From: Syntrophomonadaceae bacterium
GTDB lineage: Bacteria; Bacillota; DSM-12270; Thermacetogeniales; Thermacetogeniaceae
DNA length: 64,000 bases
Direction of reading: 5' to 3'
Assembly: GCA_012840385.1 (NCBI GenBank)
Contig: DULK01000078.1
Span: 62,001 to 126,000, forward strand
Part shown: one piece after another, positions 9,552 through 19,012 of the stretch
Layout: every line of letters begins with the position of its first letter
Position numbering within the stretch: position 1 is the stretch's first letter
Notes under the pieces: generated by a model
Databases searched by the model: none
Told to the model about the DNA's origin: nothing
What the model saw: the letters and a program-made list of their open reading frames with translations, nothing else
Translations under genes and position numbers: made by a program

Positions 9552-9718
9552 AATCTGGTTATCCTTGCGCTTGCTCCCGGACTCCGGTTGAACTCGCCCT
9601 AAGACTCGTCGCAGACCTTACCACACCTCCAGAACTCCATGGATGGAACAAGCACTTATTAAGAAATCCTTAACAAATATTTAGGTTAAACAGAAGGATA
9701 TGCCAATCAATAACGGCT

Positions 9719-9747
9719 TTTAAAGAAAGAAAGATTATTGTTACAAT
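9719..9747 (+). promoter_or_regulatory. Candidate sigma-A promoter for cooC
   Basis: TTTAAA (-35, 4 of 6 consensus bases) and TACAAT (-10, 5 of 6) are separated by 17 bases, giving a leader of about 85 bases before the cooC start. Confidence 0.5.
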
Positions 9748-9840
9748 ATTAAGGGATGAGCCCGAGCAACAGTGGTATGTAACAAACAAATAGCCTGGGA
9801 CTTGGCCCTCTAAAAAGAAAAAAAGAAAGGTGGAATCAGT

Positions 9841-10590
9841 ATGGAGAGGTCCAAACATATCGCAGTAGCGGGCAAAGGGGGAACAGGAAAGACCACCACT
9901 GCAGCCCTTCTGATCAGGTATCTGATTGAGAATAAAAAAGGATCGATTCTTGCAGTGGATGCCGATCCCAATTCAAACTTAAATGAAGCTCTGGGGGTCA
10001 AAGTAGAAAATACTATCTCCAATATTCTGGTGGATGTTAAAAAGAATAACGTCCCGACAGGTATGACCAAGCAAACTTATTTGGAACTGAAGTTACACCA
10101 GTCTCTAACCGAAACAAAATACTACGATCTGCTGGTCATGGGGGGACCACAAGGGCCCGGCTGCTATTGCTTCCCTACAGAACTATTGAAAAAACACATC
10201 GATGTTTTGGATAACAATTATGATTATATGGTCATCGACAACGAAGCGGGGATGGAACACATCAGCCGCGAGACCATTGAAAACGTCGATATCCTTCTGT
10301 TAATTTCCGACCCTACCGCTAAGGGAGTACGCACGGTCGGCAGAATCTACGAGCTTGCAAAGTCATTGAAAATCAATATCGGTGAGGCATACATCATCAT
10401 CACCAAAACAGAGGACGCCTCAGACCTGCAGAATGAAATTGATGCCACCGGGCTCAAGCTATTAGGGGTTGTTCCCAACGACCCACTTGTGGCCGAATAT
10501 GATCTGAAAGGAAAACCTCTGATGGAACTCCCGGAGGATAGCCCGGCAGTACGGGCAACCCGGGAAATCTTTGGGAAGTTAAAGCTTTAA
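9841..10590 (+). CDS. cooC: CooC/AcsF-type carbon monoxide dehydrogenase maturation ATPase
   Basis: MinD/ParA-like P-loop ATPase. The deviant Walker A GKGGTGKTT (residue 11) has the signature lysine, DADPNSNL follows near 40, and GCYCFP near residue 117 supplies the CxC metal-binding pair typical of CooC, which helps insert nickel in CO dehydrogenase. The second switch is VIDNEAGMEH near 137. At 249 residues it matches the family. No CO dehydrogenase or acetyl-CoA synthase gene lies in the window, so its partner is elsewhere. It is on the opposite strand to its left neighbour. A strong AGGTGG ribosome-binding site is seven bases ahead of ATG. Confidence 0.85.
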   Translation: MERSKHIAVAGKGGTGKTTTAALLIRYLIENKKGSILAVDADPNSNLNEALGVKVENTISNILVDVKKNNVPTGMTKQTYLELKLHQSLTETKYYDLLVMGGPQGPGCYCFPTELLKKHIDVLDNNYDYMVIDNEAGMEHISRETIENVDILLLISDPTAKGVRTVGRIYELAKSLKINIGEAYIIITKTEDASDLQNEIDATGLKLLGVVPNDPLVAEYDLKGKPLMELPEDSPAVRATREIFGKLKL

Positions 10591-10659
10591 TAAATATTCC
10601 GAATCAAAGGTAACAATAAAATCTGCAACCTCAATCCAATCGTGGAAGAGGAACACATT

Positions 10660-12426
10660 ATGTCACCGGACGGGATCACTATTCACCTGGCAACCAAGGA
10701 ATTCCAGGCATTGCTTAACGGGAGGGTGGAGCGCGTCTACCAACCGGAGCAGCACGAAATTCTCCTCATAATTCGCTGCCCCGGTCAAAACTTTCGTTTG
10801 CTTTTATCGGCGCAAGCCGACAGCGCCAGAATTCATCTAACCACCCGGGAAAAAGCCAATCCCCCTGCTCCACCCCTGTTCTGCCTCCTCCTGAGAAAAT
10901 ACCTGGAGGGCAGCCGCCTGCTGCGCATCGAACAGGTTGGCCTCGACAGGGTCGTTCACCTGACCTTTTCCAGGCTTGATGAGAGCGGGGAGTTCAAGGA
11001 GATTACTTTGATCAGCGAAATCATGGGTAAACACAGCAACCTGATCCTGCTGGATCCCCAATCCGGTGTCATAATCGACGGCATCAGACGCTATTCCCAT
11101 GCCTTAAGCAGATACCGGGAAGTGTTGCCGGGACGGCCCTACCTTCCCCCTCCCGGTCAACAAAAAGAGCATCCGGCGGATTTGAATTTAGAAAAGTTTA
11201 TCAGGATCATCCTCCAGGAGCCTCTCGATAAAACCCTGGAAGAAGCCGTGTTCCACAAGATAGCAGGAATCGGACCGGAACTGGTGCGGGAGGCCCTCTA
11301 CCGGGCGAACCTGGAACCGAAGCTGCGCCTTGAATACTGCGGTGAATACGAACTGCGGAGCCTCTGGGATTCCATGCGGCAGATTCTCTCCCCTCTGCTG
11401 GAGGGCGAACCCAGCCCGACAATTGTGTACGACGGAAAACGCCCGGTTTGCTATGCCCCTGTGGTGTTAACCCAGTACCGCGGGCTTAACCTTCAGAAAT
11501 GCAAAACGGTCAATCAGATGCTGGATGAGTTTTATGCGGCCCGCAGCGCCATCACCAGGTTCCAACAACTTCAGATCCATCTGCTCAGCATACTCAAACG
11601 TGAAATGGGGCGCTGCACGAAAAAACTGGTTCTACAGCAGCAGGCCGAAGCAGAAGCAAAACAGGCCGATGCTTACCGGATCCAGGGAGAAATGCTCCTG
11701 GCCCATCTCCACCTGGTCAGGCCGGGACAAAGGGAAGTATTTGTTCCAAACCTTTATGAACCGGATACCCCTCTTCTCCAGATCGAACTAGATCCGTCAC
11801 TTTCACCGGCACAAAATGCCCAAAGATTGTTTAAAAGGTACGACAAGGCACGGGATTCCCTGAAAGTCATAAAAAAACAGATCGAGCTTACCACGGAGGA
11901 GCTCAACTACCTGGCAAGCGTTAAAACCGCCCTTGACCAGGCGGAAACCCTCACCGAGTTAAACGAGATCAAATCCGAACTGGAAGAGACGGGATATCTT
12001 AAACCCAAAGACACCGGTAAAACAAAGTCACCGGGCAAGAAAAACCCACCACAGGTTTTACGGTTGACCTCCCGTGATGGGCTGGAAATACTGATCGGGA
12101 AAAATAACAGGCAGAACGACTATCTGACAATGCGTCTGGCCAAAGACAATGACCTGTGGCTGCACGCCAAAGAGGCTGCGGGAGCTCACGTAATCGTTAA
12201 AGCCAAACCGGGCGGTGAAATTCCTTCGACCACCCTGGAAGAGGCGGCTCAACTCGCGGCTTATTTCAGTGAAGCACGCCACTCATCCAAGGTTCCCGTT
12301 GACTACACAAGGCGGAAGAACGTCACAAAACCGCCGAAGGCCCGGCCCGGTTTTGTAATCTATAGAGATTACCAGACCATCCTGGTCAACCCGGCCGCGC
12401 CGGGAGCACCGTCTGAAACCAGTTAG
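10660..12426 (+). CDS. rqcH: NFACT-family ribosome quality control protein RqcH (Rqc2 homolog)
   Basis: Binds split 50S ribosomes carrying stalled nascent chains and directs alanine tailing. The N-terminal NFACT-N domain reads MSPDGITIHLATKEFQALLNG, then LLLRKYLEG and SEIMGKHSNLILLD; a coiled-coil stretch follows (about residues 290-420); the C-terminal NFACT-R (DUF814) domain holds DLWLHAKEAAGAHVIVK and YTRRKNVTKPP. Older annotations call it fibronectin-binding protein. A GTG at 10642 would add six residues; the ATG at 10660 has GAGG eight bases upstream and matches the family start. Probably co-transcribed with cooC (about 70 bases). Confidence 0.93.
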   Translation: MSPDGITIHLATKEFQALLNGRVERVYQPEQHEILLIIRCPGQNFRLLLSAQADSARIHLTTREKANPPAPPLFCLLLRKYLEGSRLLRIEQVGLDRVVHLTFSRLDESGEFKEITLISEIMGKHSNLILLDPQSGVIIDGIRRYSHALSRYREVLPGRPYLPPPGQQKEHPADLNLEKFIRIILQEPLDKTLEEAVFHKIAGIGPELVREALYRANLEPKLRLEYCGEYELRSLWDSMRQILSPLLEGEPSPTIVYDGKRPVCYAPVVLTQYRGLNLQKCKTVNQMLDEFYAARSAITRFQQLQIHLLSILKREMGRCTKKLVLQQQAEAEAKQADAYRIQGEMLLAHLHLVRPGQREVFVPNLYEPDTPLLQIELDPSLSPAQNAQRLFKRYDKARDSLKVIKKQIELTTEELNYLASVKTALDQAETLTELNEIKSELEETGYLKPKDTGKTKSPGKKNPPQVLRLTSRDGLEILIGKNNRQNDYLTMRLAKDNDLWLHAKEAAGAHVIVKAKPGGEIPSTTLEEAAQLAAYFSEARHSSKVPVDYTRRKNVTKPPKARPGFVIYRDYQTILVNPAAPGAPSETS

Positions 12427-12449
12427 GCAAATCTGCATGCAGAACATTG

Positions 12450-12653
12450 CTACTGCTTATTGGGATTGGGAATCATGTGGTTCCCACCGTAACGGCCGTG
12501 CAGGAACCCGACTCTATCGGCGGAGATCCCTTCCTTGCGCCTTCCCACCACCCTGCGCACGAAATTTTCCGCCTTGTTCTCCTGCAGCTCCCCTAACTCT
12601 CTTGCCGTCTCATGATCAAACGGGTAATTTTCTATGTTTTCCTTTCGGGTCAC
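12450..12653 (-). CDS. Small conserved-looking hypothetical protein
   Basis: About 67 residues, charged, reading MTRKENIENYPFDHETARELG at the N-terminus and ending GGNHMIPNPNKQ. Family not recognised. The likely start is the second of two GTGs created by a 9-base tandem repeat (GATAGGGGT twice): the first repeat's AGGGG then serves as ribosome-binding site at eight bases. The outer GTG (12662) lacks one. It follows pyrE on the same strand and may be the last gene of the pyr operon. Amphipathic, polar composition would fit a small spore protein, but that is only a guess. Confidence 0.45.
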   Translation of the reverse strand: MTRKENIENYPFDHETARELGELQENKAENFVRRVVGRRKEGISADRVGFLHGRYGGNHMIPNPNKQ

Positions 12654-12710
12654 CCCTATCACCCCTATCTTTTTTATTAATTTCGGTCCCGTTCCTTTTT
12701 CTTAATCATG

Positions 12711-13313
12711 TTACTTTGAGGAACTATAACCTGCCTCTACCTTCCCCTGTCGGCTACCCGGTTTCACCAGAGAAAGGCCTTCCCTGCAAAGGGGGCAGCT
12801 TTCAGGTGAGTAGGTGGCGATTTCCAATCGCAACAGGGCATGAAAGGGCACCTCAAAATCCAGTGTTCCCGTATGGCGGTCGACCAGAGCGCCGATCCCC
12901 ACCACTTCGGCACCATAGCCTTTTACTACTTGTATGACCTCCCGGGTGGAGCTTCCCGTCGTAACGACGTCTTCCACTACCAGCACCCTTTCACCTTGCT
13001 CGACGGCAAAACCCCGGCGCAGGGTCATAGCCCCCTGCTCCCTTTCGGTAAAGAGGGCTCTGACCTTAAGCGAGCGAGCCACCTCCTGGGCGACCAGTAT
13101 GCCACCCAGCGCCGGCCCTATAACAACGTCCACCTGGAGATCTTGAAAATAGACGGCAAGGTCGGCACCCAGATCTGTGGCAAGCTCCGGGTACTGGAGC
13201 ACTTTCGCACACTGAATGTAGCGGTTGCTGTGAAGCCCGGAGGTCAGCAGAAAATGTCCTTCCAGCAAAGCCCCGCAATCATGAAATATTTTCATTATTT
13301 CCCGTTCTTTCAT
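12711..13313 (-). CDS. pyrE: Orotate phosphoribosyltransferase
   Basis: Adds phosphoribosyl to orotate to give OMP. The PRPP loop VLVVEDVVTTGSSTREV lies near residue 111 and the substrate region LTSGLHSNRYIQ near 23. At 200 residues it is normal. Its start overlaps the pyrF stop by four bases. It is the last recognised enzyme of the pyr operon. Confidence 0.95.
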   Translation of the reverse strand: MKEREIMKIFHDCGALLEGHFLLTSGLHSNRYIQCAKVLQYPELATDLGADLAVYFQDLQVDVVIGPALGGILVAQEVARSLKVRALFTEREQGAMTLRRGFAVEQGERVLVVEDVVTTGSSTREVIQVVKGYGAEVVGIGALVDRHTGTLDFEVPFHALLRLEIATYSPESCPLCREGLSLVKPGSRQGKVEAGYSSSK

Positions 13314-14029
13314 TCCTCAGCATCCTCCATTTCTCTGATGATCTCCCGGGCAGCCTGAAGGGGATCGGTCGCTTTGGTAATCGGCCGCCCCACCACCAGG
13401 TAGTCGGCACCCGCCCTCAATGCCGCGGCCGGCGTGCTGATCCTGATCTGATCGTCCGGAACCGCTCCCGCCGGGCGTATGCCCGGTGTCACAATCAAGA
13501 AATCTTTGCCGCAGCGGGCGCGGATCGCAGACACCTCCCTCGGTGAAGCGACAACGCCGGAAAGCCCGCATTCCCGGGCAAGCTCCGCCCAGAAGAGCAC
13601 CTGGTCGAGGGGAGAGCGGTCAATGCCGATTTCCGATCTCAACTGTTCCGTTCCGAGACTGGTGAGGACGGTAACCCCCAGCACCTTTGGAATACCCCCG
13701 GATCCCGCCTCTTCCTGCACGGCCTCCACCACCGCCTTGAGCATTTCCCTTCCCCCTGCGATGTGTACGTTGAACATATAAACACCCATCCGGACGGCCG
13801 CTCGCGCCGCCTGGGCCGCCGTCCTGGGAATGTCGTGAAACTTGAGGTCGAGGAAAACCCTTCCCCCCATTTCCTGAACCGCTTTCACAAAGCCGGGACC
13901 GTAAAGGCAAAAAGGCTCCAACCCCACTTTGAACATTCCCACGTATCCCCGTAACTGTTCCACAAGCTGCCGGGCCTTCCCGGCATCATCCACGTCGAGC
14001 GCAACAATCAACCTGTCCTTGAACCCCAT
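13310..14029 (-). CDS. pyrF: Orotidine 5'-phosphate decarboxylase
   Basis: Final UMP-forming step. The catalytic Asp/Lys cluster FLDLKFHDIPRTAAQA is near residue 58, and the phosphate-binding end VTPGIRPAG near 185 is followed by DYLVVGRPIT. At 239 residues it matches the short bacterial class. It overlaps pyrE by four bases and follows pyrD by 14 bases. Confidence 0.96.
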   Translation of the reverse strand: MGFKDRLIVALDVDDAGKARQLVEQLRGYVGMFKVGLEPFCLYGPGFVKAVQEMGGRVFLDLKFHDIPRTAAQAARAAVRMGVYMFNVHIAGGREMLKAVVEAVQEEAGSGGIPKVLGVTVLTSLGTEQLRSEIGIDRSPLDQVLFWAELARECGLSGVVASPREVSAIRARCGKDFLIVTPGIRPAGAVPDDQIRISTPAAALRAGADYLVVGRPITKATDPLQAAREIIREMEDAEE

Positions 14030-14043
14030 AACAATCCGCTCCG

Positions 14044-14958
14044 TTATTTGTTTTTCCAGGCAGCTCCGATAAGTTTCTGCCAGTCATTAATTCCATTTTC
14101 TTCGCAGTAGCTTTCCAGATAAGAAATGATTTTCATCGCCGCCAGGGGATCGCGAAAGTGCGCCGACCCTACCGCAACCGCCGTGGCCCCGGCCAGGATG
14201 AATTCGAGGGCGTCTTCCCCCCGGCAGATTCCTCCCATACCGATAACAGGAACATCCACCGCCTGGGACACCTGCCAGACCGCCCGCACCGCAACCGGAC
14301 GGATGGCAGGGCCGGAAAGCCCTCCCAGCACATTCCCCAATACCGGCCTGCGTGATTTAATATCGATTGCCATCCCGAGCAGAGTGTTTATCAGCGAAAG
14401 AGCACTGGCACCGGCATCTGTGACCGCCCGGGCGAGTGCCACAATATCGGTGACATTGGGGGTCAACTTGACGATCACCGGGAGACTTGTTGACTCAACC
14501 ACCGCCTCAACCACCTCGGCAGCCAGTTCCGGCACGGTTCCCAGGGCCATCCCGCCACTTTTGACATTGGGGCAGGAGATATTTATTTCCAGCCCATCAA
14601 CACCGGCCCCTGTGAGGCGCTTAGCTATCTCCACGAATTCCTCTTTGGTGAATCCGGCGATATTGGCGATCACGGGAACACCGTATCCTTTCATCACAGG
14701 CAGGATCTCGTGAATGAAGGCATCCACACCGGGGTTCTGAAGTCCTACGGCGTTCAGCAGCCCCGCAGGAGTTTCGCAGATCCGTGGCGGCTTATTTCCC
14801 TGCCAGGGCTTTAGAGTAATCCCCTTGGTAACGAGGGCTCCCAGACGCCCCACATCAAGCAGGGGTGAATACTCCTCTCCGCAGCCGAAGGTTCCGGAGG
14901 CGACCAGGATCGGATTTTGCATCCTGATTCCGGCAACTTCAACCGAAAGGTCAATCAT
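14044..14958 (-). CDS. pyrD: Dihydroorotate dehydrogenase, class 1B catalytic subunit
   Basis: FMN enzyme that oxidises dihydroorotate. Residues 1-30 contain the N-terminal MQNPILVASGTFG; the catalytic cysteine is in EINISCPNVKSGG (about residue 126), the class 1B feature; the FMN phosphate loop is GMGGICRGEDALEF near 240. At 304 residues it is full length. It needs the PyrK partner encoded immediately upstream, whose stop overlaps its start by eight bases. Confidence 0.96.
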   Translation of the reverse strand: MIDLSVEVAGIRMQNPILVASGTFGCGEEYSPLLDVGRLGALVTKGITLKPWQGNKPPRICETPAGLLNAVGLQNPGVDAFIHEILPVMKGYGVPVIANIAGFTKEEFVEIAKRLTGAGVDGLEINISCPNVKSGGMALGTVPELAAEVVEAVVESTSLPVIVKLTPNVTDIVALARAVTDAGASALSLINTLLGMAIDIKSRRPVLGNVLGGLSGPAIRPVAVRAVWQVSQAVDVPVIGMGGICRGEDALEFILAGATAVAVGSAHFRDPLAAMKIISYLESYCEENGINDWQKLIGAAWKNK

Positions 14959-15760
14959 CCAGAATCACCTCCCCGGCATCGAAGACGGGGCCCTCCCTGC
15001 AGACCCGGAGGTATCCGGGGGAGGATGCCGAACGGCAAGCACAACCCAGGCATGCACCGAGACCGCAGGCCATCCTTTCCTCGACGGAGATCTGGGCAGG
15101 AATCCCGGTCCGGGCACTTATCTCCTGAACGGCTTTGAGAACTACCCGGGGGCCGCAGGCATAAATGGTATCCCACCCGCCCCCATTGAGTTCTTCCTGT
15201 AAAAGATCAAGGATCGTCCCCTTTTTAGGAGTGCTCCCGTCTTCCGTGACGGTCTTAACGGTTCCGAACCGCCCGAAGGCATCGGCCCGTAGAATCCCGG
15301 TCTTCGTGGTTGCACCCAGCAAAACCGTGAGGCTCCATGCCTGCCCGGCGAGTCTTTCCGCCAAAAAAAGCAGGGGAGCTGCCCCCAGACCTGCACCCAC
15401 CAGCAGCCCTCTTTTACCGCGATCCGAATGGCGGAACCCGCGACCCAGGGGCCCCAGTACGGGGATCACGTCACCCCTGCGACGCTCCGCAAGCCATTGA
15501 GTTCCGACCCCCTTCACCCGGTAGAGAAAACTCACCTCTCCCCGCTTCAAGTCAACCCGGTGAAAGCTTAAAGGGCGGCGCAAAAAGGGGTCGTAACCGG
15601 TTCCGCAGCCCAGCAAGGCAAACTGGCCCGGGGAAGCAGCCCGGGCCAGCCCGGGAGAAGAGACGGTTAGAAGACGGCAACCCGGTGCCACAGCAACCTG
15701 TTCGAGAACCCTGGCAGCATAATCAGAAAGTTGCGCATCTGCTCTGCATTCAGTTTCCAT
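14951..15760 (-). CDS. pyrK: Dihydroorotate dehydrogenase electron transfer subunit
   Basis: FAD and [2Fe-2S] subunit that passes electrons from PyrD to NAD+. FAD motif RRPLSFHRV is near residue 60, the NAD/FAD region GLLVGAGLGAAPLLFLAERL near 118, and the four cluster cysteines in MACGLGACLGCAC plus LRVCREGP near 233-255. At 269 residues it is normal. It lies between carB and pyrD in the order seen in Bacillus. Confidence 0.96.
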   Translation of the reverse strand: METECRADAQLSDYAARVLEQVAVAPGCRLLTVSSPGLARAASPGQFALLGCGTGYDPFLRRPLSFHRVDLKRGEVSFLYRVKGVGTQWLAERRRGDVIPVLGPLGRGFRHSDRGKRGLLVGAGLGAAPLLFLAERLAGQAWSLTVLLGATTKTGILRADAFGRFGTVKTVTEDGSTPKKGTILDLLQEELNGGGWDTIYACGPRVVLKAVQEISARTGIPAQISVEERMACGLGACLGCACRSASSPGYLRVCREGPVFDAGEVILDD

Positions 15761-15763
15761 AAC

Positions 15764-18700
15764 TTACCTCCCATACTCGTCCAGAGCTACCAGTGAGGTC
15801 TCATTTCCACTCTGCAAAAAGGAGATCACTTCCAGAAGGGCCTGCGCCGTATCCAGGGAAGTGAGACAGGGGATGCCGTGTTCGACGGCGGCGCGCCTGA
15901 TCTGAAATCCGTCCCTAACCGGTTCCCGCCCTTCATTGTAGGTATTGATCACAAAATTGACCCTTCCGGATCTGATCAGGTCGACCACGTGAGGGGAGCC
16001 CCCGGAGATCTTGTTGACCTCCGCCACCTCAATCCCGTTGTTACTCAGGAAGCGGGCGGTCCCCCGGGTTGCGTAGAATTTCAACCCCAGCCCGGCCAGA
16101 CCGCGCACCACCGGCAAAGCGGCATTTTTATCCCGATCGGCAATGGTAAGGAGCACCGCTCCTGAACGGGGGATGGAACAACCGGCAGCAAGCAACCCCT
16201 TGTAGAGAGCCTGGGAAACGGAGCGGTCGACCCCCATTACCTCCCCTGTGGACTTCATTTCGGGGCCCAGGAAGGTATCCACTCCTGTCAGCTTTCCGAA
16301 AGAGAAAACCGGCACCTTTACGGCAACAAAAGAGTTCCGCTGTGCAAGCCCCCCGCTGTAACCGAGCTCCCGCAGTGTTCTTCCGAGCATGATCTTTGTC
16401 GCCAGGCGTACCATGGGAATCCCGGTGATCTTGCTTAAATAAGGAACCGTGCGGCTGGCACGGGGGTTGACTTCGATGACGTAAACCTCGTCATTGTAGT
16501 ATACATACTGGATGTTGAGAATACCCCTTACCTGGAGTGCCCGCGCTATCTTGCAGGTATCTTCCACGATTCTGTCCTGAACCCTTTGGGGAAGCCGCGC
16601 CGGGTAAACGGCAATGCTGTCACCGGAATGGACACCGGCCCGCTCGATGTGTTCCATAATCCCCGGAATCAGCACGTCCCGCCCGTCGCATACTGCGTCA
16701 ACCTCGATCTCTTTGCCCTGAAAATACTTATCCACGAGGATGGGGTGGTGCTGCGAGACCGCCACCGCGTTTTTCACGTAGTTTATGAGGTCCCCCTCAT
16801 GGTAAACGATTTCCATCGCCCGACCTCCCAGGACGTAAGATGGGCGAACCAGCACCGGATATCCGATCTCACGGGCGATTGCCAGCGCCTCCTCAGGGGA
16901 GGATGCCCCGCGGCCCGGAGGCTTCGGGATATTCAGAAGGGACAAAAGCCTTTCGAACCGCTCCCTGTCTTCGGCTTCGTCGATCTTTTCCACCGCCGTT
17001 CCTAAAATTCGGACCCCCGCCCGAGCCAGGGGTTCGGCCAGATTAATGGCGGTCTGGCCGCCGAACTGGACGATCACACCCTCCGGTTGTTCCAGTTCCA
17101 CCACATGCAACACATCCTCAAGGGTTAACGGCTCAAAGTAGAGCCGATCAGCTGTATCAAAGTCGGTGCTGACCGTTTCCGGATTGTTGTTAATGATTAA
17201 AGCCTCAATTCCTTCCTCTCTTAAGGCCCGGACCGAATGCACGGAACAGTAATCAAACTCGATCCCCTGCCCGATCCGGATGGGGCCTGAACCGAGTACG
17301 AGCACTTTTCTCTTTGAAGTTGGAATCGCTTCATTCTCAGAGTCGTAGGTGGAATAAAAATAGGGAGTTGCCGCTTCAAATTCTGCCGCACAGGTATCCA
17401 CCATTTTATAAACGGGTTTGATTCCAAAGCCGGTACGGAACTGCCTGATCTCCTCAGGATCAATGCCGGTCAGGCGGCCGATCAGGTCATCACTCATCCC
17501 CTTCAGCTTTGCCTGACGAACAAGCGCAGGGGTAAGACCGGCAATGCCCTTAACCTCTGATAATACCTTTGCCAGGTCCGTGACTTCTTTAATCTTCATC
17601 AAAAAGAAGCGATCAATACCCGTCAGTTCGGCGATTACGCCAACATCAAATCCTCGCTGCAGGGCATGGGCAACCAAAAACAGCCGGTCGTCCGAAGGAG
17701 TGCGAAGCCTCTCTTTTAATTGAACTTCACCGAGTGTTTGATACTCGGCGCTGTTCAAACAGGTATCGGCAATTTCCAGTGAACGCACGGCTTTCAACAG
17801 GGCGCCCTCAAAGGTGCGATCAATTGCCATAACCTCACCTGTCGCCTTCATTTGCGTCCCCAGCGAGCGATCCGCCTCCCTGAATTTATCAAAGGGCCAC
17901 CGGGGAATCTTTACAACACAGTAATCAAGAGCCGGCTCAAAACAGGCGCTGGTCTTGCCGGTAACAGCGTTTTTAATTTCATCCAGCCTGTATCCCAAGG
18001 CGATCTTTGCGGCAACCCGGGCGATCGGGTAACCTGTTGCCTTTGAGGCCAGGGCACTGGAGCGGCTGACCCGCGGGTTCACCTCAATCACGTAATAATT
18101 GAAACTGCTCGGGTCTAAAGCAAACTGGATGTTGCAGCCACCCTCGACTCCCAGGGCTCTGATGATCTTCAAGGAAGCCGTCCGGAGTAACTGAAACTCG
18201 AAATCGCTCAGGGTTTGAGATGGGGCTACAACAATGCTGTCACCGGTATGAATACCCATAGGATCGATGTTTTCCATATTGCAGATGGTGATACAATTGC
18301 CCGCACCGTCCCGCATGACCTCATACTCAATTTCCTTCCAACCGGCTACACTGCGCTCCACCAGCACCTGACCGATCATGCTCAAGGCCAGCCCACGGGT
18401 CACGGTATCTCGCAGTTCCTTCTCGTTGCCTGCCAGCCCACCCCCTGTGCCTCCAAGGGTGTAGGCAGGGCGGACGACAACCGGGTAGCCCACTTGATTT
18501 GCAAAAGCAACGGCGTCTTCGACAGTTTCAACCACGATGCTTTCCGGCACCGGTTCTCCGATCTCATCCAGCATCCTTTTAAAGAGTTCCCGATCCTCCG
18601 CCTTTTTGATGGCTTCCAGGGGAGTTCCGAGCAGCGCTACCCCGTATTCTGTTAAAACACCGGCCTCGGCCAGCTGTACTGCCAGATTAAGTCCCACCTG

Positions 18701-18976
18701 ACCCCCCAGTGTCGGCAAAAGACCTTGCGGGCGCTCCTTTGCGATCACCCGGGTGAGGAACTGCAGGGTCAAGGGTTCGATGTATATCTTATCGGCCATT
18801 TCGGGATCGGTCATGATTGTCGCCGGGTTGCTGTTGATCAGCACCACCTCGATCCCCTCTTCTTTGAGCGCACGGCAGGCCTGGGTTCCCGCATAATCGA
18901 ATTCCGCGGCCTGACCGATAATGATCGGGCCCGATCCGATCACCATAACTTTTTTTAATGATGGATTAAGAGGCAT
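15764..18976 (-). CDS. carB: Carbamoyl-phosphate synthase large subunit
   Basis: Makes carbamoyl phosphate from bicarbonate, ATP and ammonia. Two homologous ATP-grasp halves are visible, each starting with a nucleotide-binding strand ([21 protein letters not shown] at residue 10; [21 protein letters not shown] near 560), and a C-terminal MGS-like allosteric domain (about 935 onward). Ammonia-tunnel and dimer regions are intact. At 1070 residues it is standard. It is adjacent to carA inside the pyr operon, so it serves pyrimidine synthesis. Confidence 0.98.
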   Translation of the reverse strand: MPLNPSLKKVMVIGSGPIIIGQAAEFDYAGTQACRALKEEGIEVVLINSNPATIMTDPEMADKIYIEPLTLQFLTRVIAKERPQGLLPTLGGQVGLNLAVQLAEAGVLTEYGVALLGTPLEAIKKAEDRELFKRMLDEIGEPVPESIVVETVEDAVAFANQVGYPVVVRPAYTLGGTGGGLAGNEKELRDTVTRGLALSMIGQVLVERSVAGWKEIEYEVMRDGAGNCITICNMENIDPMGIHTGDSIVVAPSQTLSDFEFQLLRTASLKIIRALGVEGGCNIQFALDPSSFNYYVIEVNPRVSRSSALASKATGYPIARVAAKIALGYRLDEIKNAVTGKTSACFEPALDYCVVKIPRWPFDKFREADRSLGTQMKATGEVMAIDRTFEGALLKAVRSLEIADTCLNSAEYQTLGEVQLKERLRTPSDDRLFLVAHALQRGFDVGVIAELTGIDRFFLMKIKEVTDLAKVLSEVKGIAGLTPALVRQAKLKGMSDDLIGRLTGIDPEEIRQFRTGFGIKPVYKMVDTCAAEFEAATPYFYSTYDSENEAIPTSKRKVLVLGSGPIRIGQGIEFDYCSVHSVRALREEGIEALIINNNPETVSTDFDTADRLYFEPLTLEDVLHVVELEQPEGVIVQFGGQTAINLAEPLARAGVRILGTAVEKIDEAEDRERFERLLSLLNIPKPPGRGASSPEEALAIAREIGYPVLVRPSYVLGGRAMEIVYHEGDLINYVKNAVAVSQHHPILVDKYFQGKEIEVDAVCDGRDVLIPGIMEHIERAGVHSGDSIAVYPARLPQRVQDRIVEDTCKIARALQVRGILNIQYVYYNDEVYVIEVNPRASRTVPYLSKITGIPMVRLATKIMLGRTLRELGYSGGLAQRNSFVAVKVPVFSFGKLTGVDTFLGPEMKSTGEVMGVDRSVSQALYKGLLAAGCSIPRSGAVLLTIADRDKNAALPVVRGLAGLGLKFYATRGTARFLSNNGIEVAEVNKISGGSPHVVDLIRSGRVNFVINTYNEGREPVRDGFQIRRAAVEHGIPCLTSLDTAQALLEVISFLQSGNETSLVALDEYGR

Positions 18977-19012
18977 AAGCTCTTCCCCCTCTATTCAAGA
19001 AGACCATCCTAT

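Larger units (their letters stand above)
9392..9840. other. Divergent intergenic region between dapF and cooC
   Basis: About 450 bases without a long gene. On the plus strand it holds a 14-codon ORF with a ribosome-binding site (9507-9551) and a reasonable sigma-A-type promoter for cooC (9719-9747). An isolated TATAAT at 9473-9478 lacks a matching -35. I found no convincing promoter for dapF and no tRNA or recognised riboswitch. Confidence 0.5.

Noticed and set aside
12437-12937. 166-codon plus-strand ORF after rqcH
   Set aside because: It overlaps pyrE antisense, has biased Pro/Ser/Arg composition and no family motif.
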